Shown piece by piece: positions 1-8,363 of a stretch of 64,000 bases of DNA; position 1 is the first letter of the stretch; each line of letters opens with the position of its first letter. Source of the DNA: UBA2137 sp037968575 (GTDB taxonomy: Bacteria; Pseudomonadota; Alphaproteobacteria; Micavibrionales; Micavibrionaceae). The stretch is from positions 10,089 through 74,088 of the forward strand of contig JBBKVR010000029.1 in the NCBI GenBank assembly GCA_037968575.1, written 5' to 3'. The position numbers were made by a program, and so were the translations under genes. The notes under the pieces were generated by a model. It saw only the letters and a program-made list of their open reading frames with translations. It was not told the origin of the DNA and did not search any database.

Positions 1-587
1 GGTTTTGGTGCGATGTAGCGGAACAGAGAAGATGCCAATGCCATATTGGTTTTGATATCAAATAATTCGATTTCTGTTTGCATGCCTTGAGAATCTGCCA
101 CAGTCCATTGTTTCAACTGGTAAGGTTCTTTGCTAAAGCCCAAAGTAATTGCACCTGCTTGCGGGTCATTCTTTTGAGTCACTTTAATGTGAATCATGTT
201 TGGTGAGTGAGAAACGCCTTCAACTTTAACGTCGCCACCTAATTTAATATTGTCGCGCAAGATAAAGTCAGCCAGTGTTTGGCCAATAGGTGCATTTGTT
301 TGTTGTTCCAGCTCGCTGTCATAGAAATAAATGAACGCGCCATCAGCAACAACGAAATCCTGAATTGGTGGATCATATTCAAAACGCAGTTTGCCAGGAC
401 GATTAAGGTAAAAAGTACCCGTTGCCTGCATACCGTTTGATTTCTGAACAAAGCGTGCTTTCACTGTCTTCAGAGATGATAAATATTGCTCTGCTTGGCG
501 TATTTCTGGCGCAGCATAGCCTTGTGCAAAAGCTGTGACACTTGCAAGAACTGCAAAACATAACAATGTTAAAAACCCGTATTTCAT
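1..587 (-). CDS. lolA: LolA-family outer-membrane lipoprotein carrier (3' end outside window)
   Basis: The minus-strand frame is open from an ATG at 587 to the left edge, so the C-terminus is missing (about 195 codons present). It starts MKYGFLTLLCFAVLASVTAFAQ, a classic cleavable signal peptide with an AFA|Q-type site. The mature part reads like LolA: a helical segment with KARFVQKS, then TGTFYLNRPGKLRFEYDPP and a DGAFIYFYD strand. LolA-family proteins shuttle lipoproteins through the periplasm from LolCDE to LolB. AGGTGA lies about 5 bases before the ATG and supports this start. In alphaproteobacteria this family often lies next to ftsK, which cannot be checked here. Family assignment is by recognisable sequence pattern. 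Confidence 0.85.
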   Translation of the reverse strand, partial: MKYGFLTLLCFAVLASVTAFAQGYAAPEIRQAEQYLSSLKTVKARFVQKSNGMQATGTFYLNRPGKLRFEYDPPIQDFVVADGAFIYFYDSELEQQTNAPIGQTLADFILRDNIKLGGDVKVEGVSHSPNMIHIKVTQKNDPQAGAITLGFSKEPYQLKQWTVADSQGMQTEIELFDIKTNMALASSLFRYIAPK

Positions 588-685
588 ATTTCACCTAATC
601 TATAGAATTTTCTATATCCTTGGCCCCATAAAAGAAAGGGGCATTATTGTTTTTATTTATATCTCTTCATACGAGTGGCGAACGT

Positions 686-1675
686 TTAACCCTTCGCACA
701 GTTCACTTTGTGTAGGGAAACAAGCAGTAATCCAAACAAGATAAACGCACCCGCTTGATGAGTGGCGGCCAGCAATATTGGGACGCCCATCAATAATGTT
801 CCCATACCTAATAATATTTGAATGAAGGTCATTCCTGCCAATGCACCTGCGTTTGCACGCCACGCAAATGTCAGGATGAAGAATCCTGCCAGAATAGCAA
901 TCCAACGATGAGTAAATTGAATAGAGGCAGGAATCTCATAAATACTTTTCAAACTTTCAACTTCGGGGGGCATCAATTCACCACCCATTAAAGGCCACGT
1001 ATTATAAACTAGTCCGCCATTAGTGCCTGCTACGAACGCGCCCCATATGATTGTTAGGAATAGTAAGAATAGTGAAACAAAGCCATGACGTTTGATGCAG
1101 AAATTTTTCATACTCCATGAAGCGCGCTGGTATTTGATATCAAGTATCGTCCAAATCAGACACCCGAAAATAATAACTGCTAAAACTAAATGCGCAGCAA
1201 GCCTGTAATGGGACACATCTGTGCGCTCGGACAGCCCACTCATCACCATAAACCAGCCCATTGCCCCTTGCGCGGCACCCAATAAAAGGATGAAGAGGAG
1301 GCGCGGTTTAAATCCTTGCGGTAAACTGCCACGAAACCAGAGCCATGCAAGTGGTAACGCATAAACCAAACCAATTAAGCGACCCCATAGACGGTGGAAC
1401 CATTCCCAAAAAAAGATTTGTTTGAAATCGCTCAATTCCATCCATGAATTGACTTGGCTATATTCGGGAATTTCTTTGTAGAGATTAAAGACGCGTTCCC
1501 ACTCAACTTCGCTCATTGGTGGTAGCGCACCTATTAACGGACGCCACTCTGTCATGGATAATCCTGACTCAGTGAGGCGTGTAATGGCACCAATAATTGC
1601 CATGGCAAGGACCATAAAGGCAGTTGTTCCAAGCCAAAGAAGAACTTTATTGTGATTTTGGGTTGATTTTATCAT
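686..1675 (-). CDS. ctaA: Heme A synthase (COX15/CtaA type 2)
   Basis: Product of 329 residues with about eight membrane helices. It carries the heme-binding histidine motifs of the Cox15 family: EWFHRLWGRLIG, RLAAHLVLAV, FTHRWIAI and ATHQAGAFIL, plus the N-terminal GAITRLTESGLSMTEW signature. The enzyme oxidises the C8 methyl of heme O to the formyl group of heme A for aa3-type oxidases, in the inner membrane. A longer reading starts at 1726, but that would overlap the divergent neighbour. The ATG at 1675 (MIKSTQ) gives a normal family length, although its Shine-Dalgarno sequence is weak. It is divergent from a ferredoxin reductase gene, with only 24 bases between the starts. Confidence 0.93.
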   Translation of the reverse strand: MIKSTQNHNKVLLWLGTTAFMVLAMAIIGAITRLTESGLSMTEWRPLIGALPPMSEVEWERVFNLYKEIPEYSQVNSWMELSDFKQIFFWEWFHRLWGRLIGLVYALPLAWLWFRGSLPQGFKPRLLFILLLGAAQGAMGWFMVMSGLSERTDVSHYRLAAHLVLAVIIFGCLIWTILDIKYQRASWSMKNFCIKRHGFVSLFLLFLTIIWGAFVAGTNGGLVYNTWPLMGGELMPPEVESLKSIYEIPASIQFTHRWIAILAGFFILTFAWRANAGALAGMTFIQILLGMGTLLMGVPILLAATHQAGAFILFGLLLVSLHKVNCAKG

Positions 1676-1699
1676 CGCTTTTCGTGTTTTATAGCGCGC

Positions 1700-2770
1700 A
1701 TGAGCAATAAAAACCAGACCCATCATAAAACAGACGCAATTATCATCGGTGCAGGACCTGTTGGGCTTTTTTCCGTGTTTGAATTGGGTCTGCTAGATAT
1801 GAAGGCACACCTTGTCGATATTCTTGATAAACCTGGCGGGCAATGTGCAGAGCTTTACCCTGAGAAACCTATTTATGACATTCCTGCGTGGCCTGTGATT
1901 TCGGGACAAGAGCTCACCGATAGATTGATGAAACAGATTGAGCCTTTTGAGCCGACATTTCATTTACAGCAAATGGTGGAAAGCCTCACAAAGCTTGATA
2001 ATGGTCACTGGCAATTAATCACAGATATAGGCGAAACTCTCGAGGCGCCTGTTGTTATTATTGCCGCTGGTGGCGGATCGTTTGTTCCTAAGAAACCAAA
2101 TATTCCTGGTTTGGAAGAATTTGAAGGAAAGTCCGTTTTCTACTCTGTCCGTGAAGTGGAAAAATTCCGAGGCAAAAAACTACTAATTGCAGGCGGTGGA
2201 GATTCAGCTCTTGATTGGACTTTAAATCTTCAGTCAATCGCATCTTCATTGTCACTTGTTCATCGTCGTGATGATTTTCGTGCGGCACCTGATAGTGTTA
2301 AAAAAATGCAGCAGTTGGTGGCTGACAGAAAAATGGATTTGTATGTTGGCGACATTAAAGAGCTGCACGGCATAGATGGCCAACTTGAAAAAGTAATCGT
2401 TCAAAAACGTGGCGAAGACCCATATGCGATTGAGTGTGATACGCTTCTTGCCTTTTATGGCTTAACGATGAAACTTGGACCTATTGCTAATTTTGGTTTG
2501 AATTTGCATGAGAATCTTATCCCTGTAGATACAGAAAAGTTCGAGACATCCGAGCCAGGTATTTTTGCGATTGGTGATATCAATCATTATCCGGGAAAAT
2601 TGAAACTTATTCTCTCAGGCTTCCATGAGGCAGCTTTAATGTCGCAACAGGCGTTTCGTTATATTTATCCTGATAAGAAATTGCGCTTTCAGTACACAAC
2701 CTCTTCGACCGACCTTCAGAAAAAACTAGGTGTTGCAGAAGACAAGGATAAAGCTAAAAGCGCGGCGTAA
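1700..2770 (+). CDS. Ferredoxin--NADP+ reductase, thioredoxin-reductase-like type
   Basis: Product of 356 residues. An FAD-binding GAGPVGL motif lies at about residues 17-23, with the family signature PGGQCAELYPEKPIYDIPA. The second Rossmann motif, IAGGGDSALDW, lies near residue 165, and a GDINHYPGKLKLI FAD/C-terminal motif near 290. The redox CxxC of true thioredoxin reductases is absent: the equivalent place reads FYSVREVEKFRGK. This points to the dimeric FNR class (YumC-like), which moves electrons between NADPH and ferredoxin. A membrane protein and a [2Fe-2S] ferredoxin follow on the same strand, and heme A synthase lies divergently. No good Shine-Dalgarno sequence is visible; ATG 1700 is the only suitable start. 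Confidence 0.9.
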   Translation: MSNKNQTHHKTDAIIIGAGPVGLFSVFELGLLDMKAHLVDILDKPGGQCAELYPEKPIYDIPAWPVISGQELTDRLMKQIEPFEPTFHLQQMVESLTKLDNGHWQLITDIGETLEAPVVIIAAGGGSFVPKKPNIPGLEEFEGKSVFYSVREVEKFRGKKLLIAGGGDSALDWTLNLQSIASSLSLVHRRDDFRAAPDSVKKMQQLVADRKMDLYVGDIKELHGIDGQLEKVIVQKRGEDPYAIECDTLLAFYGLTMKLGPIANFGLNLHENLIPVDTEKFETSEPGIFAIGDINHYPGKLKLILSGFHEAALMSQQAFRYIYPDKKLRFQYTTSSTDLQKKLGVAEDKDKAKSAA

Positions 2771-2828
2771 TCTAGTCTTGGTAGCTTTTCAAGTTTACTT
2801 CACCTCAGACATGTGAAAAATTGACTTA

Positions 2829-3656
2829 ATGCAATTTGATATCTTTATATCGGCGCGCGATGGCTATGTTCAAACATGGGCAAATAAGGAATACCTCCTT
2901 AAACTTGCCGCTGTTCCCGTGGTTATCAAGCTCATCTGTTTTTTTGTAGCTTATGCGCTGGGTATAGACCAGACGAGCTTCACTTATCCATTGATGATGT
3001 TACCTGCTTATTTTGCAGAAGGCTGGTTGATTGCCCAATTCCTTCGCACGTTGATTACGGGCGAGGTGTGGCCCGTAAAACTTGAAGGTGATCCAGAGAA
3101 ACATTTTGAGAAATACCTCGCGCGTGCTCGAGGTATTTTAGCTGCCATTATCACCTTCGTTCTAATTTCAGTTATACATGGTGGGCTAATGGTCACATTG
3201 TTGGATATGCGCGAAATGATGCTGGCACAAACCGAAGATGGTCAATATACGGGTAACCCAATGGTTGTGTTTGTTGGATTTGTAGGACTGTTTGTTGCTT
3301 TGTGGGCGTTTAGATTGTTTTGGCTCCATATTCCTATGTTGGTTTTGATGCCAGTTAAAACATATTTGAAATCTCTGCCAGGCTTGATGCCTTCTATTCA
3401 TATGCTGGCCACATGGTTGCTGACAATCATTCCTATCTTCTTTCTGCTGATATTTATTTCAGGGATTCTTTTGTCCTCATCAGGGGGAAGTCTAACCGAA
3501 GCACCACAGCCAATTGCGTTCATTATTATTACGTTGAATATTATTGGTGAGCTTCTCACTAAAGTGATTTCGGCTGTAGCTATCGCATCTCTTCTTTATC
3601 CTTTGTTTGTATCTTACGGCATTAAGCCTGTTCACCTTCGAGGACCACAATCTTGA
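2829..3656 (+). CDS. Integral membrane protein, unknown function
   Basis: Product of 275 residues with no family I can name. The N-terminal 30 residues look cytosolic and amphipathic (ISARDGYVQTWANKEYLLKL). About five to six hydrophobic segments follow, near residues 30-48, 55-70, 100-120, 142-165, 190-215 and 230-255. The overall architecture resembles Yip1-like or DUF-type membrane proteins, but no motif settles this. It sits between ferredoxin reductase and ferredoxin. Its stop codon overlaps the ferredoxin start, so the two are probably translated together. That context suggests a part in an electron-transfer or membrane redox function, which is an inference only. Confidence 0.8.
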   Translation: MQFDIFISARDGYVQTWANKEYLLKLAAVPVVIKLICFFVAYALGIDQTSFTYPLMMLPAYFAEGWLIAQFLRTLITGEVWPVKLEGDPEKHFEKYLARARGILAAIITFVLISVIHGGLMVTLLDMREMMLAQTEDGQYTGNPMVVFVGFVGLFVALWAFRLFWLHIPMLVLMPVKTYLKSLPGLMPSIHMLATWLLTIIPIFFLLIFISGILLSSSGGSLTEAPQPIAFIIITLNIIGELLTKVISAVAIASLLYPLFVSYGIKPVHLRGPQS

Positions 3657-3970
3657 AAATTTTTGTAACTGATCAAGGTGGCAAAAAACATGAACTGCCT
3701 GCCATTGAAGGATGGCGTGTGATGGAAATTATTCGTGATTATGGGCTTCCAATTAAAGCAGAATGCGGTGGTGCATGTTGTTGTGCGACGTGCCACGTTT
3801 ATGTGGCTGATCAATGGCTTGAGAAATTACATAATAAAACGACTGAAGAAGACAATATGCTTGGCGAGGCCGCAGATGAAGAAGATAATTCGCGCCTCTC
3901 GTGCCAGATTTTGATGAGTGGTGAGTTGGATGGCTTGGAAATTACATTAGCAGAAAGCGCACGCCCTTAA
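3653..3970 (+). CDS. [2Fe-2S] ferredoxin, adrenodoxin/ISC type
   Basis: Product of 105 residues. Cluster ligands fit C-x5-C-x2-C...C, at C38, C44, C47 and C84, with additional cysteines at 42 and 43. The acidic helix TTEEDNMLGEAADEEDNSRLSCQ is typical of vertebrate-type ferredoxins that feed Fe-S assembly or oxygenases. The start is a TTG at 3653 inside the TTGA overlap with the upstream membrane gene. GAGGA lies about 9 bases earlier, so translational coupling is likely. Partners could be the reductase at 1700 and the heme A synthase at 686. Mitochondrial Cox15 depends on this same kind of ferredoxin, but the partnership here is inferred from position. Confidence 0.9.
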   Translation: MKIFVTDQGGKKHELPAIEGWRVMEIIRDYGLPIKAECGGACCCATCHVYVADQWLEKLHNKTTEEDNMLGEAADEEDNSRLSCQILMSGELDGLEITLAESARP

Positions 3971-3976
3971 GTATTT

Positions 3977-4261
3977 CTACTGTATTGTAATCTCTGTATT
4001 GGCGTAGCCAAATTCACTGAGAGAAATAATTTTCTTACTGGCCACATAAACCGAGTGTAACCGTCCATCCAATTCTTTTTTCCAAAAATCAAGAAATCCG
4101 AATAATTCTGGAAATTTTGGTGCCATATCGTATTCTTGCCAGATATAACTTTGCAGGAACGATGGGTGATCCGGCATATGATAGAGAATTTCGGCAGTGG
4201 TTAGGCGATATTGTCCAAGAAGTTGTTTACTTAAGGATGAGTCACTTTTTTTAAAGTCCAT
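3977..4261 (-). CDS. usg: Usg family protein
   Basis: Product of 94 residues. The sequence GQYRLTTAEILYHMPDHP, then SFLQSYIWQEYDMAPKFPEL and FLDFWKKELDGRLHSVYVA, is recognisably the alphaproteobacterial Usg family, a short protein of unknown role first named from tryptophan-locus neighbourhoods. A TTG at 4267 is in frame. GGAGGG lies 8 bases before the ATG at 4261 but only 2 before the TTG, so the ATG was chosen. It ends convergently 6 bases from the ferredoxin stop. Its upstream region is shared with the divergent ihfB unit. Confidence 0.88.
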   Translation of the reverse strand: MDFKKSDSSLSKQLLGQYRLTTAEILYHMPDHPSFLQSYIWQEYDMAPKFPELFGFLDFWKKELDGRLHSVYVASKKIISLSEFGYANTEITIQ

Positions 4262-4369
4262 TATCAAAGCCCTCCTAAAAAATCGAAGTCCTAAAAACGA
4301 GATTCCTCTCCCGCACTATACAATTATAACATAATTTGCTTGTAAACTGCGAAAATGCTTGAAAATCAG

Positions 4370-4378
4370 CGTGGATAA
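4370..4378 (-). promoter_or_regulatory. DnaA-box-like 9-mer upstream of ihfB
   Basis: Read on the minus strand this is TTATCCACG, one base from the classic DnaA box TTATCCACA. It lies about 20 bases upstream of the -35 hexamer proposed for ihfB. A single box cannot be told from chance without a genome-wide count. Confidence 0.35.
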
Positions 4379-4396
4379 AAATGAGTCTGGATTTCA

Positions 4397-4425
4397 TTGA
4401 GATATGTGCTAAATATCTGTATAGT
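4397..4425 (+). promoter_or_regulatory. Probable sigma-70 promoter of ihfB-lapA-pyrF
   Basis: TTGAGA (4397-4402) and TATAGT (4420-4425) are separated by exactly 17 bases. This matches the housekeeping consensus well and is 46 bases upstream of the ihfB start. Confidence 0.6.
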
Positions 4426-4471
4426 AAAGAAATATACACTTAAGTGACCGTTATAAAAAACGAGAGAGACT

Positions 4472-4753
4472 ATGACAAAATCAGATCTAATCCAAAAATT
4501 GGCCGACAGAAATCCACACCTCTACTTGCGTGATATCGAAAAAATCGTCAACACTATCTTTGATGAAATTACCGATGCTTTGGCTGAAGGTAACCGTGTT
4601 GAACTTCGTGGCTTTGGTGCCTTTTCAGTAAAACATCGCGAATCTCGTACTGGGCGTAATCCACGCACAGGCGAGAGCGTTCAAGTTGAGGCTAAAAACA
4701 TGCCTTTCTTCAAAACAGGAAAAGCATTGCGCGAGCGTCTAAACGACGAATAA
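4472..4753 (+). CDS. ihfB: Integration host factor subunit beta
   Basis: Product of 93 residues, the usual length. It begins MTKSDLIQKLADRNPHL and carries the DNA-minor-groove beta arm with the conserved RNPRTGE proline loop (about residues 61-67). FFKTGKALRERLN at the end is typical of IHF-beta rather than HU. It forms a heterodimer with IHF-alpha and bends DNA sharply at specific sites in replication, recombination and transcription. GAGAGA precedes the ATG. The order ihfB-lapA-pyrF is common in alphaproteobacteria and is probably an operon from the promoter at 4397. Confidence 0.95.
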   Translation: MTKSDLIQKLADRNPHLYLRDIEKIVNTIFDEITDALAEGNRVELRGFGAFSVKHRESRTGRNPRTGESVQVEAKNMPFFKTGKALRERLNDE

Positions 4754-4779
4754 ACCGTATCTAATCGGAAAGAAATCTT

Positions 4780-5106
4780 ATGGCCTTCCTGCGCTGGTTA
4801 GTTACAGCCATTATTGCAATCCTTGTCCTTGGGTTTACGCTTAGTAATCTTGAGCGTGTTGATGTGAGTATTACACCGTTCCACGATCCATATTCTCTAC
4901 CCCTCTATTTTGTCATTCTTGGTTCGGTTGCTCTTGGATTTATATGGGGTGGTATTTTGGTCTGGATGAATGCCTCACCTTCGCGCAAGGAGGCCAGACA
5001 TTGCCGTAAAAAGGCTGAACGCTTAGAAAAAGAATTAGAAGAAGAACGCGAAGCGCACACACCTATACATAAAGAAATTATAGAAGCCGAAGTCACTGAT
5101 GTCTGA
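4780..5106 (+). CDS. lapA: LapA-domain (DUF1049) inner-membrane protein
   Basis: Product of 108 residues. It has two hydrophobic segments (about 5-22 and 42-64) separated by the LSNLERVDVSITPF motif typical of LapA/DUF1049. A charged coiled-coil tail rich in K and E follows (residues 70-100). In enterobacteria LapA works with LapB in lipopolysaccharide assembly control. That role is not shown for this lineage, and no lapB lies nearby. AGAAA precedes the start. The last 8 bases overlap the pyrF start, so the pair is translationally coupled. Confidence 0.8.
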   Translation: MAFLRWLVTAIIAILVLGFTLSNLERVDVSITPFHDPYSLPLYFVILGSVALGFIWGGILVWMNASPSRKEARHCRKKAERLEKELEEEREAHTPIHKEIIEAEVTDV

Positions 5107-5788
5107 TCCAAAAATCTTTTGTGCTGCTGATACAACTGATATTGAGAGTGCTAAATCTCTTGCTCAAATTGTTGAAAGTGCGGGTGCAGGACTAAAGCTT
5201 GGCTTAGAATTTTTTAATTCACATGGCCCCAAAGGTGTAGCAGCTGTTCAAAACACTGCACCCAACTTACCCATTTTTCTCGATTTAAAATATTATGATA
5301 TTCCCAACACGGTTAAAGGAGCGGTGAGTTCTGTTCTGGCAAATGTTCAACCGGCCTATCTAAACGTTCACGCCAGTGGTGGGCTGCCTATGATGGAAGC
5401 GGCACGCGAAGCATGTGGCAACAAAACAAAGCTTTTAGCGGTGACAATCCTGACTAGCTTTGACCAAGAAGCATTTTCACAAGCGGGTTACGCGGGTGAA
5501 ATTGCCGAACGCGTTGAGGCGCAAGCCAAGCTTGCACAACAAGCAGGAATGGATGGGATAGTTTGCTCTCCATTGGAAATTGATTTGGTGAGAAAAGCAT
5601 GTGGCGATGATTTTGCGCTCATGGTTCCGGGCATTCGTCCCGCTGGCTCAGACAAAGGGGATCAAAAGCGTGTGATGACTCCTAAGCAAGCGCTTGATGC
5701 CGGTGCAACGCATTTGGTGATTGGACGTCCAATCACAGGTGCAGAAGACCCCGCACAAGCCATTCGTGATATTCTCACTACCCTTTAA
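5099..5788 (+). CDS. pyrF: Orotidine 5'-phosphate decarboxylase
   Basis: Product of 229 residues, a normal group I length. The catalytic motif D62-x-K64-x2-D67 (LDLKYYDIPNT) is complete. The phosphate-binding loop PGIRPAGSDKGDQKRVMTP and IGRPITGAEDP near the C-terminus are present. It decarboxylates OMP to UMP, the last step of de novo pyrimidine synthesis. It overlaps lapA by 8 bases and ends 6 bases from the convergent gyrB stop. A dihydroorotase of the same pathway is at 25061. Confidence 0.96.
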   Translation: MSDPKIFCAADTTDIESAKSLAQIVESAGAGLKLGLEFFNSHGPKGVAAVQNTAPNLPIFLDLKYYDIPNTVKGAVSSVLANVQPAYLNVHASGGLPMMEAAREACGNKTKLLAVTILTSFDQEAFSQAGYAGEIAERVEAQAKLAQQAGMDGIVCSPLEIDLVRKACGDDFALMVPGIRPAGSDKGDQKRVMTPKQALDAGATHLVIGRPITGAEDPAQAIRDILTTL

Positions 5789-5794
5789 AGAAAA

Positions 5795-8236
5795 TTAAAT
5801 GTCGATATTTTGAGCTTTAAGGGCGTTTTCCTGAATAAACTCACGACGTGGCTCAACAACATCACCCATCAATGTCGAGAAGATATCATTGGCATCTACT
5901 GCGTCCTCAACGTGGACTTGTAGTAGCGTGCGCGCATCAGGATCAAGCGTTGTTTCCCACAGCTGGTCAGGATTCATTTCCCCCAAACCTTTATAGCGCT
6001 GGATTTGCAAACCTTTGCGTGCGTAAGCAATTATTTGCTCATAAAGAGCCTGTGGTCCATCAATTTCTCCCAAGTCTTTATCTTTGGCAACCAACTTACC
6101 CTTGCCTGTGAAGGTTTCTTTCAAGAATTTGGACGCTGTATTTAGGCGTGTCGCATTAGGAAGTCGGGTATGATCAAGACTAATGCGCGCTTGATCTGTT
6201 ACTCCCCGAATTAGGCGTCTAAACACATAACCACCAACGGGCGTAAACTCACCAGTCCACTTATCTTCGTTTTTACGGGCATAAGCATTTAGTCTTATAG
6301 CTACATCAGAGGCCAATTTTTCACCAAGTTTTGTGTCTTCTTCTAACTCAGGAGAAAATGCCCCGGCAATAGCAGCTTGTTCAACAATTTGAGGGAAGCC
6401 CGTGCGAACAGATACGGCCTTGATGGCTTCGGACATCTTACGTGAGCGTTCAATCAAATCTCTGAGGTCTTCACCAGCATGTTGTGAGCCTGTGGAATCA
6501 ACATAAACAAGGTCTGAAAGAGCGTTGGAAATCAAATACTGATCCATCGCATCATCATCTTTCAGATACATCTCAGTTTGCCCTCGCTTCACTTTATAAA
6601 GCGGTGGTTGGGCAATATAAAGATAACCTTCTTCAATGAGGGCTGGCATGTAACGATAGAAAAATGTCAGCAAGAGAGTCCGAATGTGAGATCCATCAAC
6701 GTCCGCATCAGTCATGATGATGATTTTGTGATATCTGGTTTTCTCAACATTAAATTCATCGTGAATACCTGTTCCTAAGGCTGTAATCAGGGTTCCCAGT
6801 TCCTGACTTCCGAGAATTCTGTCGAGTCGTGCGCGTTCTACGTTTAGAATTTTACCACGTAGTGGCAAGATAGCCTGATTCTTACGATTACGTGCTTGTT
6901 TGGCAGAACCACCAGCAGAATCCCCCTCAACTATAAAAATTTCAGAGAGAGCAGGGTCGCGCTCCTGACAGTCAGCGAGCTTCCCAGGTAGATTTGAGAT
7001 ATCCATGATGCCTTTGCGCCGAGATAATTCACGCGCCTTGCGTGCAGCTTCGCGCGCGCCAGCAGCCTCAGATATTTTTGTAACAATACGTTTTGCTTCG
7101 GCAGGATTTTCTTCCAGCCAGATATTCAAGCCTTCAGATATTTTTTGCTCAACAACAGGACGCACCTCGGAAGAGACAAGCTTATCCTTTGTTTGAGAGC
7201 TAAATTTTGGGTCAGGAACTTTAATAGAAAGAACACAGGTCAAACCTTCACGGATATCTTCACCAGTGATGCTTGTGTCTTTCTTTTTGATGAGATTGTT
7301 TTCTTCAGCGTATTTACCAATAACGCGCGTTAAGGCAGAGCGTAAACCCGCCAAGTGAGTACCGCCATCACGCTGGGGAATATTATTTGTAAAGCAGAGC
7401 GTTGTTTCATGGTATGCGTCTGTCCACACCATCGCACATTCGACGGTTGTGCCGTTATCTTCGCCCATTGTTGAAATGGGTTCTTTGAATAAAGTTTGCT
7501 TTGATCTGTTGAGATACTCAACAAAGCTTTCTATCCCGCCTTCGTAGTGAAGTTTAATTTCCTTTGGTTCGTCTTCGCGGTCATCGCGAAGGATGATGTT
7601 TACACCAGAATTTAGAAACGCCAGTTCACGCAATCTGTCTTGTAGGGTCTTAAGATCGAAATCAATCATCGTGAAAGTTTCAGTAGATGGCATAAACGTA
7701 ATTTCAGTTCCTTTTTTGCCGTTGGAATCGCCAACAACTTTTAGAGGAGCCTCTGATTCACCATGCTTGAAACGCATAGTATGCTCTTTACCGTTTCTCC
7801 AGATGCGCATATCCAAACGTTCAGACAGGGCGTTGACAACGGATACACCCACACCATGCAAACCACCTGAAACCTTATAGGAGTTTTGGTCAAACTTACC
7901 ACCAGCATGAAGCTGGGTCATAATCACCTCAGCTGCTGAGATGCCTTCTTCTTTGTGCATGTCGACAGGAATACCGCGACCATTATCGCGTACAGTGACA
8001 GAACCATCAGCATTTAGAATCACATCAACACGGTCACAGTGACCTGCTAGCGATTCGTCAATCGCGTTATCAACAACCTCGTAAACCATGTGGTGCAGAC
8101 CAGATCCATCATCGGTATCCCCGATATACATTCCTGGGCGCTTGCGAACAGCTTCAAGCCCCTTAAGAACCTTAATGGAATCGGCACCATATTCTGCGTT
8201 TTCTGTTGAAGTGTTTTCAGCCATAGCTTCAGCCAT
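5795..8236 (-). CDS. gyrB: DNA gyrase subunit B
   Basis: Product of 813 residues. It has an N-terminal GHKL ATPase (EVVDNAIDESLAGHC; DNGRGIPVD; GGLHGVGVSVVNALS), a transducer domain, a Toprim domain (IVEGDSAGGSAKQARNRK; DADVDGSHI) and the C-terminal QRYKGLGEMNP motif. With GyrA it introduces negative supercoils. Two in-frame ATGs exist (8236 and 8224). AAGGTGA 8 bases before 8236 supports the first. It is the last gene of the dnaA-dnaN-recF-gyrB series on this strand, although each gap is long enough for separate promoters. Confidence 0.97.
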   Translation of the reverse strand: MAEAMAENTSTENAEYGADSIKVLKGLEAVRKRPGMYIGDTDDGSGLHHMVYEVVDNAIDESLAGHCDRVDVILNADGSVTVRDNGRGIPVDMHKEEGISAAEVIMTQLHAGGKFDQNSYKVSGGLHGVGVSVVNALSERLDMRIWRNGKEHTMRFKHGESEAPLKVVGDSNGKKGTEITFMPSTETFTMIDFDLKTLQDRLRELAFLNSGVNIILRDDREDEPKEIKLHYEGGIESFVEYLNRSKQTLFKEPISTMGEDNGTTVECAMVWTDAYHETTLCFTNNIPQRDGGTHLAGLRSALTRVIGKYAEENNLIKKKDTSITGEDIREGLTCVLSIKVPDPKFSSQTKDKLVSSEVRPVVEQKISEGLNIWLEENPAEAKRIVTKISEAAGAREAARKARELSRRKGIMDISNLPGKLADCQERDPALSEIFIVEGDSAGGSAKQARNRKNQAILPLRGKILNVERARLDRILGSQELGTLITALGTGIHDEFNVEKTRYHKIIIMTDADVDGSHIRTLLLTFFYRYMPALIEEGYLYIAQPPLYKVKRGQTEMYLKDDDAMDQYLISNALSDLVYVDSTGSQHAGEDLRDLIERSRKMSEAIKAVSVRTGFPQIVEQAAIAGAFSPELEEDTKLGEKLASDVAIRLNAYARKNEDKWTGEFTPVGGYVFRRLIRGVTDQARISLDHTRLPNATRLNTASKFLKETFTGKGKLVAKDKDLGEIDGPQALYEQIIAYARKGLQIQRYKGLGEMNPDQLWETTLDPDARTLLQVHVEDAVDANDIFSTLMGDVVEPRREFIQENALKAQNIDI

Positions 8237-8326
8237 TGAATTTTCACCTTAAGTTATTCAAATCAATAGATTTTTTTGAGTTTTTAAAACAAGCCTTTTT
8301 ATAGCATATATGAAGGGTCAAACCTA

Positions 8327-8356
8327 GGAAAAACCCTTATTATCTTTGGGTTTTCC
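8327..8356 (-). terminator. Hairpin between recF and gyrB
   Basis: GGAAAAACCC (8327-8336) pairs with GGGTTTTCC (8348-8356) across an 11-base loop. It is just downstream of recF on the minus strand. No clear U-run follows, so it may be an attenuating hairpin rather than a full terminator. Confidence 0.35.
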
Positions 8357-8363
8357 CCTGTTT

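Noticed and set aside
623..642. GCCCC/GGGGC hairpin between ctaA and lolA
   Set aside because: Only 5 bp and the T-rich side lies on the strand with no upstream gene; not a convincing terminator for ctaA.
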